Shown here: positions 31,641 through 40,890 of the stretch, one piece after another
Position numbering within the stretch: the stretch's first letter is position 1
Layout of the letters: every line of letters starts with the position of its first letter
Assembly (NCBI RefSeq): GCF_000341735.1
Contig: NZ_KB455575.1
Span: forward strand, 2,805,972 to 2,869,971
DNA: 64,000 bases
Direction: 5' to 3'
Origin: Methylotuvimicrobium buryatense 5G
GTDB lineage: Bacteria; Pseudomonadota; Gammaproteobacteria; Methylococcales; Methylomonadaceae
The notes under the pieces: generated by a model
What the model was told of the DNA's origin: nothing
Database searches by the model: none
What the model saw: the letters and a program-made list of their open reading frames with translations, nothing else
Made by a program: the position numbers and the translations under genes

Positions 31641-33854
31641 ATGGTAGAAGATCATCCGTTGATGAGCGAACGCAAGCACCGTTTCGGCTTTAATGCCAGC
31701 CTTAGGTACGATTTTCCCGCCGGCGTCGTGGTGTTTTTGGTCGCCGTGCCGTTATCGCTTGGCATTGCACTGGCCTCCGGCGCACCGCTGTTTTCAGGAC
31801 TGATTGCCGGAATCATCGGCGGATTGGTCGTTTCCGGTTTAAGCGGATCATCTCTTGGCGTTAGCGGACCCGCTGCCGGCATTGCCATTATCGCTCATGC
31901 CGCGATACAAAGCCTTGGCTTTGAAGCCTTCCTGTTGAGCGTCGTTATAGCAGGCTTTATTCAGGTGACCATGGGACGAATCGGTGCCGGCATCGTCGGC
32001 TATTATTTTCCATCCGCGGTCATATCAGGCATGCTTACGGGAATCGGCATTATCATTTTTCTGAAACAGATACCGCATGCATTCGGCTACGACGTAGATT
32101 ACGAAGGCGATATCTCCTTTACCCAAAGCGACCAATTCACAACGACATCCGAATTGGTCCATATGGTCGATTTTATTTCGCCCGGAGCGGTCATTATATC
32201 TTTGGCCTCACTGACTATTCTACTGCTTTGGGAGTCGCCATTTATTAAACGATACCGTTTTACGCAATGGATTCACGGCGCATTGGCGGCCGTAATAACC
32301 GGCGTAGCATCTAATCAATTACTCCTCGGATGGTTTCCCGAGTTGGCTTTGAGCGGCAATCATTTGGTTTCATTGCCTAAGGTCGATCGAGCCGTCGAAC
32401 TGATCGCTTACCTAACGCTACCGGATTTTTCGCAAATCACCAACCTATCCGTTTACAAGACCGGATTCACCTTAGCCATGGTTGCCAGTCTTGAAACTCT
32501 ATTGTGTGTCAAAGCCGTCGACAAGCTAGACCCGTATAAAAGAGTGACACCTAATAACAGGGAACTAAAAGCACAAGGCATCGGCAACATTTGCTCCGGT
32601 TTGTTAGGCGGCATCCCAATCGCCCAAGTCATCGTGCGCAGCTCAGCCAATATCTTATCGGGCGGCAGAACCAAGGCCTCGGCTTTTATTCATGGCGCAT
32701 TGTTACTAACAGCTGTAATATCGATTCCCGGCCTTTTGAATACCATTCCGCTGGCTAGTCTTGCTGCGGTTTTGTTAGTCATCGGTTACCAGATGGCAGA
32801 CTTGCGTCGCTTCATAACGATGTACCGAACGGGGATATATCACTTCATCCCCTTCGCCGCGACTGTGCTTGGGCTTATTTTTACCGACATGCTAACCGGC
32901 ATTGCGATCGGCATGAGCATCGCGCTGTTTTTTATTTTGCTGGAAAATTTGAAAGTCGGCTTTTATCTTCATCAGGAACAAAAAGCCAATAAACACTTCA
33001 TTACTTTATCTGAAAATGTCTCTTTTCTTAATAAAGCTAATATCCTGCAGCTACTAGACCAACTTCCCGAAAATTCGGAGGTCGTGATCGATGCAACCGG
33101 CTCCAAATACATCGACTTCGACGTCTATGAAATCATCCAGAATTTTAAAACCGAAGCCGAACGTAAGAATATTCATTTAGTTATCGAAAACCTAAGGGGT
33201 TATGGCGTTCTCGAGCCGTTACAAAGAGTTCATCCGCTCGACAAAGAATCGCAACAGTCGCTAACGCCTGAAAACGTTTTAGAAATCTTAAAAGCAGGCA
33301 ACCAACGCTTTGTTTATAACTTAAAAGCTAACCGAAACTTATTGGAGCAAGTCAATGAAACCGTCGAAGGCCAGTTTCCGTTTGCGATCATTCTTAGCTG
33401 CATCGATTCTCGCACCTCAGCCGAATTAATTTTCGACCAAGGTTTAGGAGACATATTCAGCGTTCGCGTTGCCGGCAATATTGTTAATGACGACATTCTA
33501 GGCAGCATGGAATTTGCCTGTAAATTGGCTGGGTCCAAGCTGATTGTCGTGCTCGGCCATAGCCACTGCGGTGCAATCAAAGGCGCCTGCGCCGACGCCA
33601 AACTCGATCATCTTACCGGCTTGCTCGATAAGATTCGCCCGGCTGTCGATTCGGTTAAAAACGGTCGGCTAGCTCGAATTAGCAAACCTGACGACTCTCT
33701 AGTTGAACAAGTTGCCGAACGCAACGTCGAAATTATGGTCGAGCAAATCAGACAGCAAAGCCCTCTTCTAAATGCGATGGCAAGTAGCGGCGAAATCGGG
33801 ATAATCGGCGCGATGTACAATATTGAAAACGGTAAAGTCAGTTTTTTTGAATAG
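31641..33854 (+). CDS. SulP transporter - STAS - beta-carbonic anhydrase fusion
   Basis: Probable bicarbonate transporter with its own carbonic anhydrase. From the ATG at 31641 the protein is 737 residues; a GTG further upstream would start inside the F1 repeat and is rejected. Order of parts: SulP membrane domain (about 15-445, FPAGVVVFLVAVPLSLGIAL, GPAAGIAII), STAS domain (about 445-540, VVIDATGSKYIDFDVYEII), then a beta-carbonic anhydrase domain (about 555-737) with zinc and active-site motifs CIDSR and HSHCG and VRVAGNIVND. The CA ligands (Cys, Asp/Arg dyad, His, Cys) are all present, so it should be catalytic. Such fusions are known in several bacterial groups. Substrate as bicarbonate is inferred from the fusion; sulfate cannot be excluded. 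Confidence 0.93.
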   Translation: MVEDHPLMSERKHRFGFNASLRYDFPAGVVVFLVAVPLSLGIALASGAPLFSGLIAGIIGGLVVSGLSGSSLGVSGPAAGIAIIAHAAIQSLGFEAFLLSVVIAGFIQVTMGRIGAGIVGYYFPSAVISGMLTGIGIIIFLKQIPHAFGYDVDYEGDISFTQSDQFTTTSELVHMVDFISPGAVIISLASLTILLLWESPFIKRYRFTQWIHGALAAVITGVASNQLLLGWFPELALSGNHLVSLPKVDRAVELIAYLTLPDFSQITNLSVYKTGFTLAMVASLETLLCVKAVDKLDPYKRVTPNNRELKAQGIGNICSGLLGGIPIAQVIVRSSANILSGGRTKASAFIHGALLLTAVISIPGLLNTIPLASLAAVLLVIGYQMADLRRFITMYRTGIYHFIPFAATVLGLIFTDMLTGIAIGMSIALFFILLENLKVGFYLHQEQKANKHFITLSENVSFLNKANILQLLDQLPENSEVVIDATGSKYIDFDVYEIIQNFKTEAERKNIHLVIENLRGYGVLEPLQRVHPLDKESQQSLTPENVLEILKAGNQRFVYNLKANRNLLEQVNETVEGQFPFAIILSCIDSRTSAELIFDQGLGDIFSVRVAGNIVNDDILGSMEFACKLAGSKLIVVLGHSHCGAIKGACADAKLDHLTGLLDKIRPAVDSVKNGRLARISKPDDSLVEQVAERNVEIMVEQIRQQSPLLNAMASSGEIGIIGAMYNIENGKVSFFE

Positions 33855-33962
33855 CCTACTTCTACATTGTCGCAGCCGAACAACAAATCAAAAGCAACGA
33901 CCCTAGCTTATTAAATCAACCGCAACAAATCCGCCGAGTTTTTGTTTTTTGTTGAATATCGC

Positions 33963-33968
33963 TATAAT
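33963..33968 (+). promoter_or_regulatory. candidate -10 box upstream of rsxA
   Basis: TATAAT at 33963-33968 in the 264 bp gap before rsxA, with a T-rich stretch (TTTTTG about 18 bp upstream) as a weak -35. It gives a leader of about 145 nt that contains a small palindrome TCCGG / CCGGA (34091-34105). Confidence 0.35.
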
Positions 33969-34118
33969 GCATGGTCTTGCTCGTTATATATCAACAAGCG
34001 CTGGTTTGCAGAATAATTCTTTAGTGTTATAGTTGGTTATTATCGCTTGACATGCGTTGTCTTGAAAAAGCAACATCCCCAATAACCTTTTCCGGCATAT
34101 CCGGATTTAGTTCAGCCG

Positions 34119-34700
34119 ATGAAAGAATATCTAATAATTCTGATAAGTACGATACTGGTCAATAATTTTGTACTGGTGAGATTTTTAGGATTATGCCCTT
34201 TTATGGGCGTCTCCCGAAAACTGGAAACGGCCTTGGGAATGGGTTTCGCGACGACTTTTGTTCTGACCTTATCCGCCGTTTGCAGCTATCTGGCGAACCG
34301 TTATCTGTTGATCCCATTAGAACTGGAATATTTACGCACAATCACATTCATCGTCGTGATTGCCTTTGTCGTGCAATTTACCGAAATGGTCGTTCACAAA
34401 ACCAGCCCGCTCCTTTACCAGGTACTGGGAATATTTTTGCCGCTAATCACCACTAATTGCGCAGTTCTAGGCGTCGCCCTGCTGAATGTACAAACCCGAC
34501 ACGGTTTCCTGGAATCGGCTTTATACGGTTTCGGCGCTGCGGTCGGTTTTTCAATGGTATTGACCCTTTTCTCGACGCTACGAGAAAAAATCGACGTTGC
34601 CGACGTCCCCCAGCCTTTCAAGGGCAACTCGATAGCGCTAGTAACGGCCGGGTTAATGTCCATGGCATTCATGGGATTCAGCGGCTTAGTTAAAGGCTAA
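34119..34700 (+). CDS. rsxA: electron transport complex subunit RsxA/RnfA
   Basis: Integral membrane subunit of the Rnf/Rsx complex, which couples electron flow between NADH and ferredoxin to ion movement, or in Rsx keeps SoxR reduced. The 193 residues form six membrane helices with the family signature [20 protein letters not shown] (about 14-33) whose Cys helps hold an intramembrane iron site shared with RsxE, and a second inverted half [14 protein letters not shown] near 107-120. First gene of rsxABCDGE-nth. Unlike the others it is separated from the next gene by 185 bp. Confidence 0.96.
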   Translation: MKEYLIILISTILVNNFVLVRFLGLCPFMGVSRKLETALGMGFATTFVLTLSAVCSYLANRYLLIPLELEYLRTITFIVVIAFVVQFTEMVVHKTSPLLYQVLGIFLPLITTNCAVLGVALLNVQTRHGFLESALYGFGAAVGFSMVLTLFSTLREKIDVADVPQPFKGNSIALVTAGLMSMAFMGFSGLVKG

Positions 34701-34885
34701 AGTTTCAGCCAATCAATTTCAAGTAATCGCTCTCGCGAATCCGTTCAAATTTTACATTTACCCTCGACACACTCAGGGCGAATGAAAAATGCAACAAACC
34801 TCATGACATCAATGCAAAGCGATGGAACGATGAGCGAGAATTGTTACTCAAATACCAATTATTCTAATTCGACCAGATAAATCCG
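34701..34885. other. 185 bp gap inside the rsx operon
   Basis: No gene is seen. It includes ACACTCAGGGCGAATG (34768-34784), a piece of the same dispersed CTCAGGGCGAA repeat found near 44.34 kb. The rest could hold a promoter for rsxB onward. Confidence 0.4.
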
Positions 34886-35419
34886 ATGATACTAATCATT
34901 TGCATCACATTTGCCGTATTTGGCGTAATACTCGGATTTTCGGCCATCTATTTTAGGGTCGAAGGCGATCCGATTGTCGATAAAATCGAAGCGATTCTTC
35001 CGCAAACGCAATGCGGGCAATGCAGTTTTCCCGGTTGCCGTCCTTATGCCGAAGCGATCGCTGCCGGCGACGCCGATATCAACCAATGCCCGCCGGGGGG
35101 ACAAGACGGCGTCGAAGCGTTGGCCGACTTACTGGGCGTCGAAGCGAAACCGCTCAACGCCGAATTCGGCGAAGAAAAACCCAAGAGCGTCGCGGTCATC
35201 ATCGAGGACTTGTGCATCGGCTGCACCAAATGCATTCAAGCTTGCCCGGTCGATGCGATACTTGGCTCCGCGAAGATGATGCATACCGTGATAGCCGGTG
35301 AATGCACCGGCTGCGAGCTTTGCGTCGACCCTTGCCCGGTCGATTGCATCGTTATGGAACCGATACCCGAAGACCTTAACAACTGGCAATGGCCGGAACC
35401 GGAAAAGAAATATGCTTAA
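34886..35419 (+). CDS. rsxB: electron transport complex subunit RsxB/RnfB
   Basis: Ferredoxin-like subunit passing electrons within the Rnf/Rsx complex. An N-terminal membrane anchor (residues 1-24) is followed by a 4Fe-4S site CGQCSFPGC plus a later Cys (Cys43, 46, 51 and 68) and two 8Fe-type ferredoxin motifs: [16 protein letters not shown] and [16 protein letters not shown] (about 111-155). 177 residues is the usual length for gammaproteobacterial RsxB. Its last codons overlap the rsxC start by 8 bp, so the two are translationally coupled. Confidence 0.96.
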   Translation: MILIICITFAVFGVILGFSAIYFRVEGDPIVDKIEAILPQTQCGQCSFPGCRPYAEAIAAGDADINQCPPGGQDGVEALADLLGVEAKPLNAEFGEEKPKSVAVIIEDLCIGCTKCIQACPVDAILGSAKMMHTVIAGECTGCELCVDPCPVDCIVMEPIPEDLNNWQWPEPEKKYA

Positions 35420-36896
35420 AACCTGGCGCTTTCACGGCGGCTTGCGCTTGCCCGCACACAAAAATCTATCGGCACACCGACCGATTGTCAACGCCGCGCT
35501 ACCGAAACAACTAATTTATCCTTTGCAACAACGCTCAGGCGTGCAACTCAAGCCGACCGTCACCCCCGGCGAAAGCGTGTTGCGCGGCCAAATCATCGCC
35601 GATTCCGATCATTTCCTGGCAACCCCGCTTCATGCTGCAAGCTCGGGTACCGTTAAAACAATTGAAGATCGCATCATTCCTCATCCCTCCGGGTTATCGG
35701 ACTCGTGCATCATCATCGACACCGACGGGCGCGATGAAGCATTGGCATCCGAACCTGTTGCCGATTATCGCCTGGAACCGGCATCGGCACTACGTACTAA
35801 AATTCGCCAAGCCGGCATTGTCGGTCTAGGCGGCGCGGCTTTCCCTACCTCGATCAAATTGAACCCGGGGCCGCAACGCCATATCGACACGCTTATTTTG
35901 AACGGCGCGGAGTGCGAACCCTATATCACCTGCGATAATGTCCTGATGCAAGCCGAACCGGATACTATCGTTCAAGGCGCGCTAATTTTGATGCATGCAT
36001 TGCAAGTCGGCAACGGCATCATCGCTGTCGAAGATCACATGACCGAAGCATACGAGGCATTATCGGCCGCCATCGAACAATCGAGGGATCGCCGACTGAC
36101 CGTAGTGAAAATCCCCGCCCTGTACCCGACCGGCGGCGAAAAACAATTAATCCGCGTCGTCACCGGCAAAGAAACACCGTCAGGCGGCATTCCTGCCGAT
36201 GTGGGCGTGATTTGTCAAAACGTCGGCACGGCTGCGTCCGTGTATAACGCCATTTGCCGTGGCTTACCGTTAACCGAGCGTGTCGTGACCGTCACCGGCC
36301 AGGGCGTTAAGCAACAACAAAACCTGCGTGCGCGCATCGGCACGCCGATTAGCGATTTGATCAACCAATGCGGCGGCTATCAAGACTCTGTGGAGCGTTT
36401 GATCATGGGCGGCCCCATGATGGGTTTCGCGTTACCCGAGGACGACATACCAATCGTCAAGGCCACCAACTGCATTCTAGCCGCTGCCGAATCGGAAGTC
36501 GCCACAAGTAAAGAGACCCGGCCTTGTATTCGCTGCGGCGATTGCGCGAAAGCCTGCCCGGTAGACTTGCTGCCGCAACAGCTTTACTGGCATAGCCGTG
36601 CCGGCAATTTGGAGAAATGCAAAGAATTTAGCCTATTCGATTGTATCGAATGCGGCTGTTGCGAGGTTGTTTGTCCGAGCCAGATCCCATTGGTGCAATA
36701 TTACCGAGCCGCGAAAAGTAAGACCGTCGCCAAGGCCAAAGAGGCTGAAAAAGCGGCAATCGCAAAACGCCGGCACGACTTCCTTCTTGAACGCAAGGCT
36801 CGTGAACAGGCCGAAAGAGCCGAACGTTCTCGCCGCAAAAAAGAATCCCTGGCTAAATTAAAAGCCGCTGAAACCGCCACCGAAGGAGCGGAATAA
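35412..36896 (+). CDS. rsxC: electron transport complex subunit RsxC/RnfC
   Basis: Peripheral, NADH- and FMN-binding subunit where electrons enter or leave. I start it at the ATG at 35412, overlapping the rsxB stop, giving 494 residues that begin [20 protein letters not shown]; the longer frame from 35298 would overlap rsxB by 120 bp. Visible: the NuoF-like [13 protein letters not shown] and [15 protein letters not shown] (about 137-175), then two 4Fe-4S motifs [12 protein letters not shown] and [12 protein letters not shown] near 372-425. The C-terminal tail (about 430-494) is a charged Ala/Lys/Glu helix, much shorter than the long repeats of E. coli RsxC. Confidence 0.95.
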   Translation: MLKTWRFHGGLRLPAHKNLSAHRPIVNAALPKQLIYPLQQRSGVQLKPTVTPGESVLRGQIIADSDHFLATPLHAASSGTVKTIEDRIIPHPSGLSDSCIIIDTDGRDEALASEPVADYRLEPASALRTKIRQAGIVGLGGAAFPTSIKLNPGPQRHIDTLILNGAECEPYITCDNVLMQAEPDTIVQGALILMHALQVGNGIIAVEDHMTEAYEALSAAIEQSRDRRLTVVKIPALYPTGGEKQLIRVVTGKETPSGGIPADVGVICQNVGTAASVYNAICRGLPLTERVVTVTGQGVKQQQNLRARIGTPISDLINQCGGYQDSVERLIMGGPMMGFALPEDDIPIVKATNCILAAAESEVATSKETRPCIRCGDCAKACPVDLLPQQLYWHSRAGNLEKCKEFSLFDCIECGCCEVVCPSQIPLVQYYRAAKSKTVAKAKEAEKAAIAKRRHDFLLERKAREQAERAERSRRKKESLAKLKAAETATEGAE

Positions 36897-37928
36897 ATGA
36901 AATTCTCAACCGTCATGTCGCCGCACCTTCAACCTGTCAACAGTGTTGACCGGGTCATGCTGCAAGTCTTGTTAGCCTTGATTCCCGGAATTGCCGCGAT
37001 GACTTGGTTTTTCGGCATCGGCGTCTTAATCAACATTACCCTAGCAGTTGTCGTTGCGCTGCTTGCCGAAGCATCGATTCTGGGCTTACGCGGCCGGCCG
37101 ATCGGCTCGACGCTCAAAGACTTGAGCGCCGTCGTAACCGCCGTGCTACTGGCAATTTCGCTGCCGGTCATTGCGCCATGGTGGATTACCGTCGTAGGTA
37201 TCTTGTTCGCGATAGTAATCGCTAAACATTTATACGGCGGCTTAGGTTACAACCCGTTCAATCCGGCGATGGCAGGCTATGTCTTACTATTGGTTTCGTT
37301 TCCAATGCAGATGACCGCTTGGCTCGCGCCTATCGAACTCGGCTCGGTCGCATTGAACGAAGTCGACTGGCTTAAATTGATTTTTCTCGAGCAACTACCG
37401 GCAAACATCGAATTCGATGTGATCACGATGGCCACACCGCTGGATAGCGTCAGAACTCAATTGGGGCTAGGCAGATCGGTACCGGAAATAAAAACCGATT
37501 CCGTTTTCGGACTTTTAGCAGGAAAAGGCTGGGAATGGGTGGCCGGGGGCTATTTGCTTGGCGGACTCTGGCTCCTATGGCGTAAAATCATCGGCTGGCA
37601 AATTCCGGTCGGATTGCTGCTTGGACTCGGGCTCTTCGCGAGTATTTGTTATGCAATCGACAGCAATCAATTTGCATTGCCAAGCTTTCACTTAGTGGCC
37701 GGCGCGACAATGCTGGGCGCTTTTTTTATCGCAACCGACCCGGTAACCGCAGCCACATCGGTTAATGGCCGAATTATTTACGGACTACTAATCGGCTCGC
37801 TGGTTTATATTATTCGCGTTTGGGGCGGCTACCCGGATGCAATGGCTTTCGCGGTTTTATTGGGTAACTTAACGGCGCCGGCAATCGATTATTTCACGCG
37901 CCCTCGCGTCTTCGGTCAAAAAGCATGA
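36897..37928 (+). CDS. rsxD: electron transport complex subunit RsxD/RnfD
   Basis: Membrane flavoprotein of the Rnf/Rsx complex, 343 residues with about nine helices. The segment DVITMATPLDSVRTQ (about 176-190) holds the threonine that carries covalent FMN in relatives, and FFIATDPVTAATSVNGRII near 279-297 is a family hallmark. It starts one base after the rsxC stop and its stop overlaps the rsxG ATG (ATGA), which indicates coupled translation. Confidence 0.96.
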   Translation: MKFSTVMSPHLQPVNSVDRVMLQVLLALIPGIAAMTWFFGIGVLINITLAVVVALLAEASILGLRGRPIGSTLKDLSAVVTAVLLAISLPVIAPWWITVVGILFAIVIAKHLYGGLGYNPFNPAMAGYVLLLVSFPMQMTAWLAPIELGSVALNEVDWLKLIFLEQLPANIEFDVITMATPLDSVRTQLGLGRSVPEIKTDSVFGLLAGKGWEWVAGGYLLGGLWLLWRKIIGWQIPVGLLLGLGLFASICYAIDSNQFALPSFHLVAGATMLGAFFIATDPVTAATSVNGRIIYGLLIGSLVYIIRVWGGYPDAMAFAVLLGNLTAPAIDYFTRPRVFGQKA

Positions 37929-38569
37929 ACGCCATTATTAAAAATACGTTATCGGCTGCCACGATATTGGGCATTTTTTCGTTATTGGGCTTGGGTTTAA
38001 CCTCACTTACTTTTCATAAAACCGAAGCAAAGATACAGGAAAATGAGCGGCAAGCCTTACTGGCTAACTTGAAAGCCGTGATCCCCGAGTCGCTTTACGA
38101 CAACGACATCGTCAATGATACGCTCGAAGTGACCGACCTCAACCAGGACTCCACAAAACCGGCAGTCATTTATCGCGCCCGAAAAAAAGACAATCCGGTC
38201 GCAGCGGTCATGACAGTGGTGACGCCTTTCGGTTACAGCGGCAATATCACCCTTTTGGTAGCGATCAAAACCGACGGCACCCTCACCGGCGTTCGGGCTA
38301 TTGCTCATCGCGAAACGCCGGGGCTAGGCGATAAAATTGAAATCGAGCGTAGCGACTGGATCTTAGCGTTCGACGGAAAATCGCTCGCCATGCCCAAAAC
38401 ACAGGAATGGGCCGTTAAACGTGATGACGGCTATTTCGACCAATTTACCGGCGCAACAATCACGCCACGCGCTGTTGTAGGGGCTGTTAAAAACGCATTG
38501 CTTTATTTCAAGCATAACCAGTCCCTGATTTTTTCAACGACAGAATCGACTCCCGAAGGAGGAAATTAA
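37925..38569 (+). CDS. rsxG: electron transport complex subunit RsxG/RnfG
   Basis: Single-pass membrane protein with a periplasmic FMN domain, 214 residues. Anchor at residues 9-30; FMN-binding domain about 75-200. The covalent FMN site is the Thr of [19 protein letters not shown] (about 178-196), matching the S/T-G-A-T rule. It also shows [12 protein letters not shown], the usual contact loop. Overlaps rsxD by 4 bp and rsxE by 1 bp. Confidence 0.96.
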   Translation: MNAIIKNTLSAATILGIFSLLGLGLTSLTFHKTEAKIQENERQALLANLKAVIPESLYDNDIVNDTLEVTDLNQDSTKPAVIYRARKKDNPVAAVMTVVTPFGYSGNITLLVAIKTDGTLTGVRAIAHRETPGLGDKIEIERSDWILAFDGKSLAMPKTQEWAVKRDDGYFDQFTGATITPRAVVGAVKNALLYFKHNQSLIFSTTESTPEGGN

Positions 38570-39258
38570 TGCTCTCCGAATACAGCAAAATCGTCAAAGA
38601 CGGCTTATGGCTTAATAACCAAGCCTTCGTCGCATTACTCGGACTGTGTCCGCTACTTGCCGTAAGCAACACGGTCATTAACGGCCTCGGGCTTGGCCTT
38701 GCCACGACGATGACATTGGTATTGTCTAACACGATCATCTCGCTAATCCGTAATTTCGTCCCCGACGAAGTCCGTTTACCGGTATTCGTACTGGTCATCG
38801 CCAGCGTGGTCACGATGATCGAACTCGCGATGAACGCATGGTTCTTCGGTCTCTATAAAATCCTCGGCATTTTCATTCCGTTGATCGTCACCAACTGCTC
38901 TATCATCGGCCGGGCCGAGGCGTATGCTTCAAAGCAACGCGCCGACAAGGCCTTTTTAGACGGCCTGTTTATGGGACTTGGCTTCACCTTTGCACTAGTT
39001 ACGCTTGGCAGCCTGCGTGAAATCATCGGTTCGGGAACTTTATTCGCGAAGGCCGAATTGATGTTCGGCGAAGCTGCTAAAACCTGGCAAATCGATGTGA
39101 TAACCGATTATTCCGGCATGCTGTTGGCGATATTACCGCCCGGCGCATTTATCGGCCTCGGCTTGTTGATCGCATTAAAAAATATTATCGACACCAAGGT
39201 CAAACAGCGTAAACCGGCCCAAATTCAAATTCCGATTCAAGTCGCCCAGGAACAGTGA
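38569..39258 (+). CDS. rsxE: electron transport complex subunit RsxE/RnfE
   Basis: Six-helix membrane subunit homologous to RsxA and pairing with it around an iron centre. The 229 residues include [20 protein letters not shown] (about 14-33) and the second half [20 protein letters not shown] (about 103-122), with conserved Cys in each. The ATG shares its A with the rsxG stop, and its TGA overlaps the GTG start of nth. Together these overlaps show a tightly coupled rsxBCDGE-nth unit. Confidence 0.96.
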   Translation: MLSEYSKIVKDGLWLNNQAFVALLGLCPLLAVSNTVINGLGLGLATTMTLVLSNTIISLIRNFVPDEVRLPVFVLVIASVVTMIELAMNAWFFGLYKILGIFIPLIVTNCSIIGRAEAYASKQRADKAFLDGLFMGLGFTFALVTLGSLREIIGSGTLFAKAELMFGEAAKTWQIDVITDYSGMLLAILPPGAFIGLGLLIALKNIIDTKVKQRKPAQIQIPIQVAQEQ

Positions 39259-39887
39259 ACCAAACCAAACGTCAGGCAATTTTCGACAGACTGGCGGCGA
39301 CGATACCGGAACCGACTACCGAGCTAACATACTCGTCGCCTTTCGAACTGCTTATCGCTGTCGTATTGTCGGCCCAAGCCACCGACAAGAGCGTCAACAA
39401 AGCCACGGCGCAGTTATTCCCCATCGCCAATACGCCCGAATCGATTTTAAACCTTGGCGAAGCCGGATTAAAAGAACATATCAAGACTATCGGGCTGTTC
39501 AACAGCAAGGCTGCGAACATCATGCAACTGTGCCGGCAAGTGCTCGAAAAACACAATGGCCAGGTTCCGCAAACCCGCGACGAGCTCGAAGCGTTACCCG
39601 GCGTCGGCCGTAAAACAGCAAACGTCATTTTGAATACCGCATTCGGCCACCCGACAATTGCAGTCGACACCCATATCTTCCGAGTCGCGAATAGAACACG
39701 TATCGCCCCAGGAAAAAACGTGCTCGAAGTCGAACGAAAACTGGACAAATACGTCCCGAAAGCCCACAAAAAAGATGCACATCATCTGCTGATCCTTCAC
39801 GGCCGATATACTTGCACGGCAAGAAAACCGAAATGCCCGGATTGCATCATCGCCGACCTCTGCGAATTCAAGAAGAAGAGTGTTTAA
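39255..39887 (+). CDS. nth: endonuclease III
   Basis: DNA glycosylase/AP-lyase that removes oxidised pyrimidines. The 210-residue protein has the helix-hairpin-helix [20 protein letters not shown] with catalytic Lys (about 112-131) and Asp in [11 protein letters not shown], and the 4Fe-4S loop C-x6-C-x2-C-x5-C in [17 protein letters not shown] near the C terminus. Start is GTG at 39255, overlapping the rsxE stop. The rsx-nth link is also found in E. coli; it may reflect the need for Fe-S redox maintenance. A heptanucleotide array begins 40 bp after the stop. Confidence 0.97.
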   Translation: MNQTKRQAIFDRLAATIPEPTTELTYSSPFELLIAVVLSAQATDKSVNKATAQLFPIANTPESILNLGEAGLKEHIKTIGLFNSKAANIMQLCRQVLEKHNGQVPQTRDELEALPGVGRKTANVILNTAFGHPTIAVDTHIFRVANRTRIAPGKNVLEVERKLDKYVPKAHKKDAHHLLILHGRYTCTARKPKCPDCIIADLCEFKKKSV

Positions 39888-39926
39888 TAAAATTATTGGG
39901 TTCAATTAAGTCACAAAAGTGACACA

Positions 39927-39957
39927 CTGCTAACTGCTAACTGCTAACTGCTAACTA
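39927..39957 (+). repeat. heptanucleotide tandem repeat (CTGCTAA)n
   Basis: Four perfect CTGCTAA units plus CTA, 39 bp 3' of the nth stop, in the same relative place as the arrays after gpsA and ispH. The unit itself differs from those two. Confidence 0.95.
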
Positions 39958-40118
39958 TTGACCCTGCAAAAAGCCGTTGTATCCTTATCAAAAATAGCTA
40001 AGCATCCATCGCACTCTTAGAATAAACTTTTACGTTGTTTGCATCCCTCGCCAAAACATTGTAAAAAGAGGAACTGATCTAGTTGCTGCGCTGTCGCAGC
40101 AATGTTGCAATACTTGCT

Positions 40119-40350
40119 TATACCCGTCGTAGATCAAAATTCGGCGCCTGGGTGTCCGCCAAAGGACGCCGTGAACCCAGCATCTAAATTATCCAAGATA
40201 ATTAACCATGGCCAATGGGCTATGGAATTTAGGTGCTGGGTAAATACGTCCATGTAGGCTCTATGCCACAGCTCCATGCTGGCAAAGCCTTTGCCGAACA
40301 CCCAGGCCCCCTCCTCTGGCGCTGCCGAAATTTGAAGTGCGAAAGGTATA
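40119..40350 (-). repeat. F1 fold-back element, copy 5, carrying nested N1
   Basis: From TATACCCGTCGTAGATCAAA to TTGAAGTGCGAAAGGTATA, 232 bp because N1 is inserted in the core. Arms GGCGCCTGGGTGTCC / GAACACCCAGGCCCC pair. Ends 93 bp before the hvfA start; the rest of 39958-40443 is A/T-rich with no gene. Confidence 0.9.
40175..40241 (-). repeat. N1 nested 67 bp palindrome, copy 2
   Basis: ACCCAGCATCTAAATTATCC at one end and GGAATTTAGGTGCTGGGT at the other. Same insertion point, within the F1 core between GTGA and ATACGTCC (minus orientation), as the copy inside F3 at 22.5 kb. Confidence 0.88.
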
Positions 40351-40443
40351 ACGCAATTCATAAACGATTCAGATTTTTTTGCTAGCCTTACAAGGTATTA
40401 ATCAATCTGATTTTTCCACAACCAAAACACACTGGGATTTATT

Positions 40444-40776
40444 ATGAAAAAAATGAACAAATCACCATTCGCTGCAGCAATGGGCACCGCTATGGTTTCT
40501 ACTCTCGCTTTATCTACTGCACACGCCGAGGCTAATCCATTCGGCATGACCGAACTCTCTTCCGGTTACATGCAAGTCGCCGAGGCCGAAATGACCTGCG
40601 GCGAAGGCAAATGCGGCGGCATGACCAGTACGCCGAAAATGGAAGAAGGCAAATGCGCCGGCAAAAAAGACGAAAAACCTGCAGCTGCCGACAAGTCAAG
40701 CAAGGAAATGACTTGCGGAGAAGGCAAATGCGGCGGCATGACAAAACCGGAAGGCGATGCCGATAAAACCAAATAA
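40444..40776 (+). CDS. hvfA: HvfA/bufferin-type copper RiPP precursor
   Basis: Small exported precursor peptide of 110 residues. A clean Sec signal peptide (1-28, cut after TAHA) is followed by a hydrophilic region with three EGKC motifs: residues 54-57 and 93-96, each inside the identical block EMTCGEGKCGGMT, and 68-71 in EEGKCAG. Five cysteines in all (52, 57, 71, 91, 96). In HvfA and bufferins the EGKC cysteines are reported to be rebuilt by the MNIO enzyme into copper-binding heterocycles. The two genes that follow encode exactly that enzyme and its partner. Copper sequestration in the periplasm is thus the likely job, known for relatives but not shown here. Two C-terminal blocks look like an internal duplication. 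Confidence 0.88.
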   Translation: MKKMNKSPFAAAMGTAMVSTLALSTAHAEANPFGMTELSSGYMQVAEAEMTCGEGKCGGMTSTPKMEEGKCAGKKDEKPAAADKSSKEMTCGEGKCGGMTKPEGDADKTK

Positions 40777-40839
40777 AATGAAGCAAAACGGCTTTCATTA
40801 AAATTTTGCTTTACTTCAAACAAAGCAATTGCGTCCTAA

Positions 40840-40864
40840 TAGAGGGTGATCCAATCACCCTCTA
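40840..40864 (+). promoter_or_regulatory. perfect hairpin between hvfA and hvfB
   Basis: TAGAGGGTGAT, loop CCA, ATCACCCTCTA: an 11 bp perfect stem 63 bp after hvfA and 26 bp before the hvfB ATG, without a U-run. A weaker stem-loop (TGAAGCAAAA with TTTTGCTTTACTTCA) stands just before, 40778-40820. Likely a partial terminator or an RNA-stabilising stem that lets the precursor be made in excess over the enzymes. Confidence 0.6.
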
Positions 40865-40890
40865 TCCAGCAAAAAACAACAGGTGTTCCG

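Noticed and set aside
35298-35411. Extended N terminus of rsxC
   Set aside because: It would overlap rsxB by 120 bp and adds residues not found in RsxC proteins; the ATG at 35412 fits the family start.
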